Shown one piece after another: positions 1 through 5,866 of a stretch of DNA of 8,875 bases. Each line of letters opens with the position of its first letter. Position 1 is the stretch's first letter. The notes under the pieces were generated by a model, which did no database searches, had not been told where the DNA came from, and saw only the letters and a program-made list of their open reading frames with translations. A program made the position numbers and the translations under genes. Origin of the DNA: Planctomycetia bacterium (GTDB lineage Bacteria; Planctomycetota; Phycisphaerae; Phycisphaerales; SM1A02); NCBI GenBank assembly GCA_005799475.1, contig SYGQ01000072.1, positions 1-8,875 on the forward strand, given 5' to 3'.

Positions 1-765
1 CCTCGGCAGTTGGCGCAGTGCGAGCACCGCGTTCATGTCGGGCATGTTCTGCTTGAAGCCGGGCTCCTGCACTTCGGCTTGCGGAGATCGTCCCTGCTGG
101 CGCCGCTCGTTCGCGTCGACGGCGAGTCCGTGGAAGCGCAGTCGACGAATCTTCGCGGCGAGTTCGGCGTTCGAAGTTGTCAGAATGCCGCCCTCGCCGG
201 CAGTGATGTTCTTGATCGGATGCAGCGAGAAGATGGTGGCCGTGCTGCCGCCCGCGCCAATCTCGCGGCCCTTGTACCTCGTGCCGATGGCGTGCGCCGC
301 GTCCTCGAGCATCGTGACACCGCGCCGCGCGCAGACTGCGGAGATGGCATCGAGATCAACTGGCGCGCCCGCGTAGTGGACGGGGATCACCAGGCGCGTG
401 CGCGGCGTGATCGCCGCGTCGATGGCCTCGGCGCTCACGAGCAGCGTGTCACGATCGACATCGACGAACACATTGGTGGCACCGACGAGTTCCACCATGT
501 TGGGGGTCGAGACCCAGGTCATTGATGGCGTGATGACCTCGTCGCCGGGGCCGATGCCAAGGGCGAGCAGCGTCAGGTGCATCAGCGCGGTGCCCGAAGT
601 TGCCGCGACGGCTTCCGAAGCCCCGCAGCGCGATGCGACGGCGGCCTCAAGGTCCTGAACCCGCGGTCCAGAAGTGATCCACCCGCTGCGCAGCACCTCC
701 GCGACGGAGGCGATGTCGGCCTCGCTGATCGACGGTCGGCAGAATGGCAGGAACTCGGTGCGCAT
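1..765 (-). CDS. arnB: ArnB-like DegT/DnrJ/EryC1/StrS PLP aminotransferase (3' end outside window)
   Basis: PLP-dependent sugar aminotransferase of the DegT/DnrJ/EryC1/StrS family. ArnB transfers an amino group from glutamate to the UDP-4-keto-pentose that becomes 4-amino-4-deoxy-L-arabinose on lipid A. The first 255 residues are present; the family is about 380 long, so the C-terminal third lies beyond position 1. The start MRTEFLPFCRP, then SGWITSGP, TWVSTPNM, VDVDRDTL and IPVHYAGAP, follows E. coli ArnB as I remember it, nearly block for block. Asp155 in LEDAAHA should hold the pyridine nitrogen, and Lys185 in HPIKNITAGEGG should form the Schiff base. The ATG at 763-765 is chosen because ArnB proteins begin with this motif; no clear Shine-Dalgarno precedes it. 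The same frame stays open upstream to 1212. The family is certain. The exact sugar is not, since related enzymes serve O-antigen and other nucleotide sugars. Confidence 0.9.
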   Translation of the reverse strand, partial: MRTEFLPFCRPSISEADIASVAEVLRSGWITSGPRVQDLEAAVASRCGASEAVAATSGTALMHLTLLALGIGPGDEVITPSMTWVSTPNMVELVGATNVFVDVDRDTLLVSAEAIDAAITPRTRLVIPVHYAGAPVDLDAISAVCARRGVTMLEDAAHAIGTRYKGREIGAGGSTATIFSLHPIKNITAGEGGILTTSNAELAAKIRRLRFHGLAVDANERRQQGRSPQAEVQEPGFKQNMPDMNAVLALRQLPR

Positions 766-794
766 CGGCGCTGCGAATATAGACGGAGCAAGCG

Positions 795-820
795 AAAAAC
801 CCGCCTCTCGTTCGCCGGGT
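795..820 (-). terminator. weak terminator- or attenuator-like hairpin before the ArnB-like gene
   Basis: On the minus strand ACCCGGC (820-814) can pair with GGCGGGT (805-799) around an 8-nt loop with one internal mismatch, followed by TTTT at 798-795. It lies about 30 bp upstream of the aminotransferase ATG. It could end transcription arriving from the right or act as a leader attenuator. The stem is short, so confidence is low. Confidence 0.3.
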
Positions 821-834
821 CGACCGCGTCGCGC

Positions 835-887
835 TCGTTCCTGAGAAGAATCGGCGCGTCCAGCGCACCGTTTCTTCCCAAGAACGA
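835..887. repeat. copy A of a dispersed hairpin-forming element
   Basis: Positions 864-887 match 2501-2524 at 23 of 24 bases. The shared core TTCTTCCCAAGAA is itself a small hairpin. In this copy a larger structure also forms: TCGTTC (835-840) pairs with GAACGA (882-887), and GAAGAA (845-850) pairs with TTCTTC (872-877), with a 4/4 internal loop between the stems. Role unknown; a terminator-type or REP-like element is possible. Confidence 0.5.
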
Positions 888-992
888 CCTCAGAGTCGGG
901 ACTAGTTTCCGGCGAGTGGATGGAGTTGGCGCCTCGCGGCGCGTGGTCGTTCGCGTCGCGTGTCCGTCCATCCGGGCCGCTCCAAGCAACCT

Positions 993-1015
993 GCCACTTG
1001 TACCGTACAAGTGGC
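993..1015. promoter_or_regulatory. perfect 23-bp palindrome, operator-like
   Basis: GCCACTTGTAC, one central C, then GTACAAGTGGC: two perfect 11-bp arms. Such tight symmetry is typical of a dimeric repressor's binding site and far exceeds chance. It lies 228 bp upstream of the ArnB-like ATG and about 490 bp upstream of the DUF559 gene, in DNA without a clear gene. The regulator is unknown. Confidence 0.45.
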
Positions 1016-1096
1016 CATTCATCAGAGCCGCGTCGGGCTACGCGCCCCAGCATCGAACTCGTGTCGATGATCGCAGCGTCCTGGTGGCCATTCATC
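1011..1096. repeat. direct repeat of 13 nt, spaced 73 bp
   Basis: GTGGCCATTCATC occurs at 1011-1023 and exactly again at 1084-1096. The first copy overlaps the right arm of the 23-bp palindrome; the second has no matching left arm. It may be a local duplication remnant or a repeated half-site. Confidence 0.35.
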
Positions 1097-1508
1097 TCGC
1101 CATGGTGCCGGCGCATGACACCTCTCGCGTCCACGCGCTGGGTCACGGAGCCATCCTCACCCACGGAGAGGAATGTGAGCTGCACATCGACCTCGCGCGC
1201 GACGCACGCCGATCAGGTTCTGGCACATGCTCGGAGCGGTGGGCATCTGCACGCGGCAGCGTCCGTGGAAGTAGCCCTACAGGCACGAGTCAGTCTGGTA
1301 GACCGTCTGTGTGGCGCCACCGGGTTCGTTGCCGCGAGTACTGCCACGAGTACCGCCACACCCACCGCCACCCTGCCGATTGCAAGGCGTGACCCACCTT
1401 GTTCAATGGAGGAAACTGGCCCTGCAACTGACGGTTCTCTCCATAGTTCGCCCTGAGGTTTGGGCTCACTCCGCGAAAGCGCGACCTCGCCGCGCTAGGT
1501 TGGCGGCC

Positions 1509-2471
1509 GTGGGAACCGTCGCAGGCCACGGAAGTCCAGCGGCCCGCCGCGGGGGTCCGCTGCGAGATCCGCCGGCACTGCTCGAACTCTCTCTGCGTCA
1601 GCAAGGGGTTGTGACGAGCGCACAACTGCGGCAGCAGGGAGTTTCACACAAGACCCAACGAGGCCGCATCGCGCGCGGGCTCTGGACATGGCACTTCGGA
1701 ACGGTCGTGACTCAGCCTGCCGCGCGCGGTACCGCGCTGCAGGACGCATGGGCCATCGCGCTGCAACTTCCTCCGGGCGGCGCGGTGTCGGGCCAGACAG
1801 CTCTTGATGTCTGGCGCCCCACCAACATGCGCGTCCGCGGTCTCCCGCGACTCGCCGTGGTGCCTGCGCCCCATGCCCCACGCGTCGACGGTGTACGCGT
1901 GCTGCGACTCGCTCCCATCCACAAGAACTCTGTCTTGTGGCACTCTGGGATTCCGCTTCGCACGCTGGGCCACACCCTCATGGATCTGTTCACGGTGCTG
2001 CCCTTCTCGGAGGCGCAGTCCCTGCTCGATCACGCGATGCAGCTCCGCTGGATTGACGCCGGGATGCTGCGCGGATTGGCGAAGACTCGGCTCGGTCGTG
2101 GCCGCAGGGGCGCTCGCATCATTCGACGGCTGATCGACCACGCATCCGGCGGCACCCACTCCGAGGCCGAACGGCGAATGGCCGCGCTCCTGAAGAGTTC
2201 TGGCATCCGCGGGTGGACCGCCAACTACAAACATCGCGCCACATCGGGTCGCGTGATTGCCGAGCTCGACTTCGCGTGGCCGCGCGAGCGCGTGTGCCTC
2301 GAGATCGACGGCTGGGCCTCGCACTCGGATCGACGCGCGTTCGAGAGTGATCGCGCGCGGCAGAATGCCCTTGCCGCCGACGGATGGACGGTGCTGCGCG
2401 CGACCTGGGCGCAGGTCACGAGAGAGCCCGCGCCGCTCATTGCCAACTTGCGCGCATCGCTTGCGCGATAG
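1509..2471 (+). CDS. AbiEi-like winged helix fused to DUF559 nuclease-like domain
   Basis: Predicted cytoplasmic protein of 320 residues. Residues about 30-60 (LRQQGVVTSAQLRQQGVSHK and on) look like the winged helix of AbiEi-type antitoxins. The middle is a helical region I cannot name. Residues about 215-318 are a DUF559 domain, related to Vsr/PD-(D/E)XK nucleases: Glu219/Glu221 in SEAE, Asp254 in ELDFAWP, Glu265 and Asp267 in LEIDGWASHSDRRAF, then WTVLRATWAQ. The acidic residues a nuclease of this fold needs are all present. The GTG at 1509 is chosen because AGGT at 1497-1500 sits 8 nt before it and the fold starts shortly after; a GTG at 1311 would add a proline-rich, unlikely leader. No partner toxin is beside it. 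From memory this architecture is common in Actinobacteria, so transfer is possible. Its function is not established; defence, regulation or DNA repair all remain open. Confidence 0.8.
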   Translation: MGTVAGHGSPAARRGGPLRDPPALLELSLRQQGVVTSAQLRQQGVSHKTQRGRIARGLWTWHFGTVVTQPAARGTALQDAWAIALQLPPGGAVSGQTALDVWRPTNMRVRGLPRLAVVPAPHAPRVDGVRVLRLAPIHKNSVLWHSGIPLRTLGHTLMDLFTVLPFSEAQSLLDHAMQLRWIDAGMLRGLAKTRLGRGRRGARIIRRLIDHASGGTHSEAERRMAALLKSSGIRGWTANYKHRATSGRVIAELDFAWPRERVCLEIDGWASHSDRRAFESDRARQNALAADGWTVLRATWAQVTREPAPLIANLRASLAR

Positions 2472-2528
2472 CGCATCGCTGGAAGGCACCGTTCGCCCGA
2501 CGCAGCGTTTCTTCCCAAGAACGATGCG
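2472..2528 (+). terminator. hairpin after the DUF559 gene, copy B of the dispersed element
   Basis: The structure starts at the base after the TAG stop. CGCATCG (2472-2478) pairs with CGATGCG (2522-2528), and GGAAG (2481-2485) pairs with CTTCC (2511-2515). The inner part 2501-2524 is nearly identical to 864-887. No T-run follows, so a Rho-independent terminator is doubtful, but the position fits transcript end formation or stability. The rest of this gap, 2529-2783, holds nothing I can support as a gene. Confidence 0.4.
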
Positions 2529-2783
2529 AGCGGACCACGCGACTCCCACGCCAACACCCTCGACCCGCAAGTGCTCCACTGAACGACTTGGCGGACGCGC
2601 GGCCTACACGGCGCGCCTTGCCCCACGAGGAGGGTTCCAACGGCGATATCTCATGCCCGGCATCTCGACGGATGCAACGAGGGGCCGCTCACTGGGTCTC
2701 AAGTGCGCGCAGCGATTGCGCATTGTGGGATTCGCCCATGCTGCTCCTGAAGGCCGGGCGGTGTCTGCAAGCGGCGCCACGCA

Positions 2784-3704
2784 TCAGAATCGCACCGAGA
2801 TCCCCGAAAAGATGCCAAGATCAACGGCGGCTTCCGTGAGTCCGATCCGTACACCGCAGTCGAGTTGAATGTCAGGCGAAAGTCCGTAGGTCAAGCCGGT
2901 GTCAAAATATCCTTGGTACGCACCGGTTCCGTCAAGATCAATGAAGCCGGCGTACTCGATGTACCCAGCCAAGTCGCCGAGGATCGTTCGGCCCACCGTC
3001 GCCGTCAGCACAAGGGTGTCGAGGTACGGGACAACGATTGCATTGCTATTGATGTCGTTGCTATTGACGTCGAACTCCACCATGAACGCCGAATGGAACT
3101 CGTGGGGTAACTCGACAGCGAGGACGGAGATGAGGCCGCCGCCGACACTGACTGTTCCCTGGTCGCCATTCGGGTTGGGGAACTCGATGAATGGCATTAG
3201 GGCGAAGGCCGTGTCGCCACCGTCGTTGCCCCACAGATTCACTTTGAGGCGCGCAAGGATGTCCCCAAAGCCCTCGACTGTCGTGGAACTCATGCCGAGA
3301 CCCTCACCCAATGTCTCGCGGATGTAGGGATCGAACCCGAATTGGAGGTCCACTTGGTTGAGGAGGCCCAACTTGAGCAGCATTGGCGCGGCTGAGAATC
3401 CGCTCGAAGTTGGCACGCCGCCGCTGCCATTGTCGGACCAGTAGTCCGCGAAGGACATTTCGAGCTGAAAGTGCCCCGCATCGACTGTGTAGGGACTCTC
3501 GGTGGTGTCCGGTCGGTCTGTACTCATCGGTCGCATCAACTCGCGAGGAGTTGGATTGAACAGCGTGTACTGCGATTTGTCGTCCTTTGGCTCAGCTTGC
3601 GCGTAACCCCATGCGCCGGTGGTGGACGCGAGCAGAACACACTGCACGAAGGCACTCGCGCGGATGCAGTAGGATGAGTTTGAACGGACGGTACGCAGTG
3701 ACAT
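2784..3704 (-). CDS. outer-membrane beta-barrel, MetA-pathway 'transporter' type
   Basis: Predicted outer-membrane barrel of 306 residues. Residues 1-37 form a signal peptide with Arg4, Arg7 and Arg15, a hydrophobic stretch FVQCVLLASTTGAWG and a likely cut after AQA. The mature protein opens with the hallmark block TDRPDTTESPYTVDAGHFQL, seen in the PF13557 (Phenol_MetA_deg) family usually labelled transporter. Then come alternating polar/apolar strands rich in Gly and Asp, ending ISVRF with the terminal Phe expected for barrel assembly. The ATG at 3704 is chosen over an in-frame start at 3764 because GGAG lies 9 nt before it and the signal peptide starts there. It is divergent from the metal-dependent repressor, and a perfect dyad covers its predicted -10, so repression by that neighbour is likely. 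The substrate is unknown; a metal, chelate or small hydrophobic compound is possible. Confidence 0.85.
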   Translation of the reverse strand: MSLRTVRSNSSYCIRASAFVQCVLLASTTGAWGYAQAEPKDDKSQYTLFNPTPRELMRPMSTDRPDTTESPYTVDAGHFQLEMSFADYWSDNGSGGVPTSSGFSAAPMLLKLGLLNQVDLQFGFDPYIRETLGEGLGMSSTTVEGFGDILARLKVNLWGNDGGDTAFALMPFIEFPNPNGDQGTVSVGGGLISVLAVELPHEFHSAFMVEFDVNSNDINSNAIVVPYLDTLVLTATVGRTILGDLAGYIEYAGFIDLDGTGAYQGYFDTGLTYGLSPDIQLDCGVRIGLTEAAVDLGIFSGISVRF

Positions 3705-3720
3705 GGCGGTCGACTCCACA

Positions 3721-3740
3721 AAGTTTGACGGTTCAAACTT
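3721..3740. promoter_or_regulatory. perfect 20-bp operator-like dyad between barrel and metal repressor
   Basis: AAGTTTGA, spacer CGGT, TCAAACTT: 8-bp arms with perfect symmetry. It lies 17-36 bp upstream of the barrel ATG, overlapping the predicted minus-strand -10, and 62-81 bp upstream of the repressor ATG. Size and location suit a DtxR/MntR-family dimer site. A related half-site, GAGTTTGAAC, occurs at 3675-3684 just inside the barrel gene. Confidence 0.65.
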
Positions 3741-3764
3741 ACAAGCCGTGGGTACTAGAGTCAA
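3736..3764 (-). promoter_or_regulatory. predicted promoter of the outer-membrane barrel gene
   Basis: On the minus strand TTGACT (3764-3759) and TAAGTT (3741-3736) are spaced by 17 bp. The -35 matches at five of six bases; the -10 is weak at three of six. The dyad at 3721-3740 overlaps the -10, so a bound repressor would block RNA polymerase. Confidence 0.4.
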
Positions 3765-3788
3765 CTGCCCTGTGCACAGCCTGTCCGT

Positions 3789-3794
3789 GAGGAG
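3789..3794 (+). promoter_or_regulatory. Shine-Dalgarno that sets the repressor start
   Basis: GAGGAG ends 7 nt before the ATG at 3802. It rules in the start MASEAIENYLKAIY, where DtxR/MntR homology begins, over in-frame starts further upstream that overlap the divergent gene. Confidence 0.7.
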
Positions 3795-3801
3795 CAGCGA
3801 G

Positions 3802-4464
3802 ATGGCAAGCGAGGCGATCGAGAACTATCTGAAGGCGATCTACTCGCTGTCGCGCGAGTCGCCTACGGGCGAAGCGGGCATGAAATCCATCGCCACCATG
3901 ACGGGTGTCACCGTCGGGACGGCCTCAACAATGGTGAAGCGAATGGCTGCGGCGAAGCTGGTCAAGTATGAACGGTTCGGCGGCGTGCGACTGACCGCGA
4001 AGGGCGATCGCGCGGCGATCGATGTGCAGCGTCGTCATCGGTTGATCGAGACATTTCTCGTCCAAACCCTGAAACTCGACTGGTCAATCGTGCATGCGGA
4101 AGCCGAGCGATTGGAGCATGCTGTTTCGAGTGCCGTGCTCGAGGCACTCGCCATCCACCTCCATCATCCGTGCGTCGATCCGCATGGTGATCCGATCCCC
4201 GACGCTGACGGGAAAACTCATGTTGGGCGCGGCGCGGCGCTTGCGACCTTCGCGCCGGGCTCGAGGGTTCGCGTGGCGCGTATTGCGGACCAGAGGCCAG
4301 CGTTTCTCTCCTTTGTCGCCGAACACGGACTGCGGCCTGGTGCGAAAGCAGTTGTCGCGGCGACTGGATCCGCCGCACAATCGATCACCGTGCAGGCGAC
4401 TGGATGTGCCGCCGTAACAATGGCGATTGCGGCGGCGGAGAGCATCATTTGTGAGACTGCCTGA
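3802..4464 (+). CDS. DtxR/MntR-family metal-dependent transcriptional repressor
   Basis: Cytoplasmic metal sensor of 220 residues that should bind DNA as a dimer when loaded with Fe(II) or Mn(II). Residues 1-72 are the winged helix (IENYLKAIYSL, then recognition region TVGTASTMVKRM). Residues about 73-140 are the metal-binding dimer domain. The family ligands fall exactly at DtxR numbering: His79, Glu83, His98, Glu102, Glu105, His106. Glu replaces DtxR's Cys102, as in Mn-sensing MntR, while Asn8 stands where DtxR has Met10 and MntR has Asp8. Residues about 150-220 (GSRVRVARI to the end) look like the C-terminal SH3/FeoA-like domain, so the layout is DtxR/IdeR-like rather than short MntR-like. 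It is divergent from an outer-membrane barrel with a perfect dyad between them, suggesting control of that gene and perhaps itself. Whether it senses iron or manganese cannot be read off. Confidence 0.9.
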   Translation: MASEAIENYLKAIYSLSRESPTGEAGMKSIATMTGVTVGTASTMVKRMAAAKLVKYERFGGVRLTAKGDRAAIDVQRRHRLIETFLVQTLKLDWSIVHAEAERLEHAVSSAVLEALAIHLHHPCVDPHGDPIPDADGKTHVGRGAALATFAPGSRVRVARIADQRPAFLSFVAEHGLRPGAKAVVAATGSAAQSITVQATGCAAVTMAIAAAESIICETA

Positions 4465-4551
4465 GGGGCGTGTCGCGTGACGGGGGTGTCCTGAACAGGT
4501 CCACCCTCCATGAGTGACTTTCGCGGCCAAACGGGCCGAGTGCAGTCTCCG

Positions 4552-4878
4552 ATGAAGCGTTCGAACAGGAAGCGTCGCCGTCCCGAGGAGGTCGTCGCGA
4601 AGCTGAGGCAGGCTGACGATGCCCTCACGAAGGGCACGCCGATTGCCGGGGTGGCGAGATCGCTTGGGGTTTCCGAGGTGACCCTGTCACGCTGGCGTGA
4701 CGACTACGGTGAAATGGACCGTGACGCCGTGCGCGGGTTGAAGGATCTAGAGAGGGAGACCGCACGACTGCGGCGCCTAGTGGCCGAGCAGCAGTTTTGG
4801 CCTCCAGACCCTGAGATAAGTCACCAAGGGGGAGTTCTGCGCCCGGTGCTTCAACTCTTGGGCGCGCGCAAACAATGA
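4552..4878 (+). pseudogene. truncated IS3-family OrfA, no OrfB
   Basis: Remnant of the small DNA-binding ORF of an IS3-type insertion sequence. From the ATG at 4552, MKRSNRKRRRPEEVVAKLRQ leads to a helix-turn-helix at about residues 30-48 (PIAGVARSLGVSEVTLSRW), then a leucine-rich coiled coil at about 63-80 ending LRRLVAEQ. Family members normally continue with a motif like ALDI-MLKE. Here the reading turns into unrelated residues (QFWPPDPEIS) after about 4794, so the true OrfA ends there and the rest to 4878 is accidental. No OrfB with its DDE catalytic domain follows, so the element cannot move by itself. An in-frame ATG at 4510 would add 14 residues. A possible left end lies near TGTCCTGAACAGG (4487-4499), but no matching right end is seen. 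Confidence 0.75.
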
Positions 4879-4970
4879 CTTCGCGCTCTGGGGTGGGTGT
4901 ACCCAAGGGAAGACCTGAGCCGCCTTCTGACGCGAGCGAGGTGTTGCGAGGTCGATCTCTGAACCCTTGA

Positions 4971-4999
4971 TTGACAGGCCGACAGCGGGTCGGTATCCT
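4971..4999 (+). promoter_or_regulatory. strong sigma70-type promoter for the barrel-cytochrome operon
   Basis: TTGACA (4971-4976) is a perfect -35. After exactly 17 bp comes TATCCT (4994-4999), which matches the -10 consensus at four of six bases. Transcription should start near 5005-5008, giving a leader of about 50 nt to the ATG at 5058. Two palindromes lie directly over and after the predicted start. Confidence 0.75.
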
Positions 5000-5003
5000 C
5001 CCG

Positions 5004-5017
5004 ACCTCAATTGAGGT
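5004..5017. promoter_or_regulatory. 14-bp perfect palindrome at the transcription start
   Basis: ACCTCAATTGAGGT is fully self-complementary with no spacer. It covers the predicted +1 of the promoter at 4971-4999 and touches the Fur-like site at 5016. It may be a second operator or part of a composite one. Confidence 0.45.
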
Positions 5018-5034
5018 TGAGACTCAGTCTCAAC
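5016..5034. promoter_or_regulatory. Fur-box-like 19-bp palindrome
   Basis: GTTGAGACT, central C, AGTCTCAAC: perfect 9-1-9 symmetry. It resembles the Fur-type pattern TTGAGAATnATTCTCAA with two symmetrical changes. It lies about 10-28 nt after the predicted start site, where a bound repressor would block initiation or early elongation. Iron-dependent control by Fur, or by the nearby DtxR/MntR-type protein, is inferred. Confidence 0.55.
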
Positions 5035-5057
5035 TATTGTTCATAGCCACTTCCAAC

Positions 5058-5846
5058 ATGCCGAGACACCCCCAAATGACACCTAGTCCGATTTGCATCC
5101 GCAGAGTCCTTTCCGGCTCCCTTCTCGCCTTCCTGCTGTGTACGGTTTCCGCGCAGGCCGGGGAGCGTCGGTTCACCTACAGCTACGACGCCACCACGCT
5201 CGCGGCTGGAGAGGTCGAGTTCGAACAGTGGGTCACTTGGAAGACTGACAAGAAGTCGAACTCCTCGTTCAATCAGTTCAACTTCCGCGAAGAAATCGAG
5301 TTTGGCATCACCGACAAGCTGCAAGGCGGCTTCTATTTTTCCAACTGGCGCACCCAACACTCTCAAGGTGATACCGACACGACTTGGCAATCCACGGCAT
5401 TCGAGCTCATCTATAACCTCACTGACCCGACCACTGACATCTTGGGCTCGGCGCTCTACGGCGAAGTGACTTACGGGCCGCAGATCTTCAAACTCGAGGG
5501 CAAGATCCTGCTGCAGAAGAATGTCGGCCCGTGGGAGTTCATCTACAACGGTGTCGTTGAGGGGAAATGGGAGGGTTCGGACTACAACGAGGTCGTCGGC
5601 GAGCTCCAGCAGACTGCCGGCGCGAGCTACCAGTTCAGTCCGAGCTGGTCTCTGGGCGCAGAACTCCTATGGGAGATCGAGGGCGATTCGTGGAGCAATT
5701 GGAATTCCGCCAATCTGTACGCGGGGCCGAACGCCTCCTTTCGCACGACGGACTGGTACCTCACGATTACGCCGATGGCACAACTGACAAGCAACGACGG
5801 CGAGGTTGACTATCAGGTGCGCATGATCTTCGGCTTGGACTTTTGA
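5058..5846 (+). CDS. exported outer-membrane beta-barrel protein, function unknown
   Basis: Predicted outer-membrane protein of 262 residues. The signal peptide has Arg15-Arg16, the core VLSGSLLAFLLCTVSAQA and a signal peptidase I site after Ala34. The mature chain begins GERRFTYSYDATTLAAGEVE and runs through repeated amphipathic strands rich in Trp, Tyr and Asn (FEQWVTWK, GGFYFSNWRT, WEFIYNGVVEG, DWYLTITPMAQL), ending RMIFGLDF with the C-terminal Phe of barrel proteins. I think it belongs to a small family of uncharacterised barrels (possibly DUF6662), but cannot confirm that. The ATG at 5058 gives a full signal peptide; 5076 is possible, and neither has a strong ribosome site. It is the first gene behind a strong promoter with a Fur-like operator, and a cytochrome c gene starts 20 bp after its stop. 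A role in iron or electron handling is inferred only from this context. Confidence 0.8.
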   Translation: MPRHPQMTPSPICIRRVLSGSLLAFLLCTVSAQAGERRFTYSYDATTLAAGEVEFEQWVTWKTDKKSNSSFNQFNFREEIEFGITDKLQGGFYFSNWRTQHSQGDTDTTWQSTAFELIYNLTDPTTDILGSALYGEVTYGPQIFKLEGKILLQKNVGPWEFIYNGVVEGKWEGSDYNEVVGELQQTAGASYQFSPSWSLGAELLWEIEGDSWSNWNSANLYAGPNASFRTTDWYLTITPMAQLTSNDGEVDYQVRMIFGLDF

Positions 5847-5866
5847 ACTGTGGCGGCCGAGCGGTG

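Larger units (their letters stand above)
766..1508. other. gene-poor stretch with several repeats and dyads
   Basis: I find no convincing gene here. Overlapping open frames on both strands have proline/arginine-rich or low-complexity products and no Shine-Dalgarno. The best candidate is the minus frame from 1212 to 766, in phase with the aminotransferase and rich in G/C third positions from about 1212 to 1060. It contains the protein-like stretch VDVQLTFLSVGEDGSVTQRV but starts right after a TGA and matches nothing I know. The stretch holds a hairpin-forming repeat (835-887), a perfect palindrome (993-1015), a 13-nt direct repeat (1011 and 1084) and two tandem 12-mers (1335-1346 and 1347-1358, one mismatch). 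It may be eroded coding DNA plus regulatory sequence. Confidence 0.5.

Noticed and set aside
1335..1358. Tandem 12-mers as the start of a CRISPR or minisatellite
   Set aside because: Only two copies with one mismatch, no spacers, and the sequence merges into a simple CCACC-rich run.
577..1456. Two long overlapping plus-strand open frames (577-1392 and 920-1456)
   Set aside because: Products are Arg/Ser/Pro-rich with no recognisable motif or ribosome site. The first overlaps the antisense of the ArnB-like gene, so these are chance frames in GC-rich DNA.
1311..1508. N-terminal extension of the DUF559 protein from a GTG at 1311
   Set aside because: The added residues are Pro/Arg-rich, include tandem-repeat DNA, and no ribosome site is seen. 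The GTG at 1509 has one.
1509..2471. Complete AbiE toxin-antitoxin system
   Set aside because: Only an AbiEi-like winged helix is present. No AbiEii nucleotidyltransferase toxin lies on either side.
1644..2579. Long minus-strand open frame opposite the DUF559 gene
   Set aside because: It is the antisense shadow of a gene with clear family motifs and shows none of its own.
3770..3779. CTGTGCACAG palindrome as an operator
   Set aside because: Short 10-bp palindromes are expected by chance, and it does not align with a promoter element I can see.
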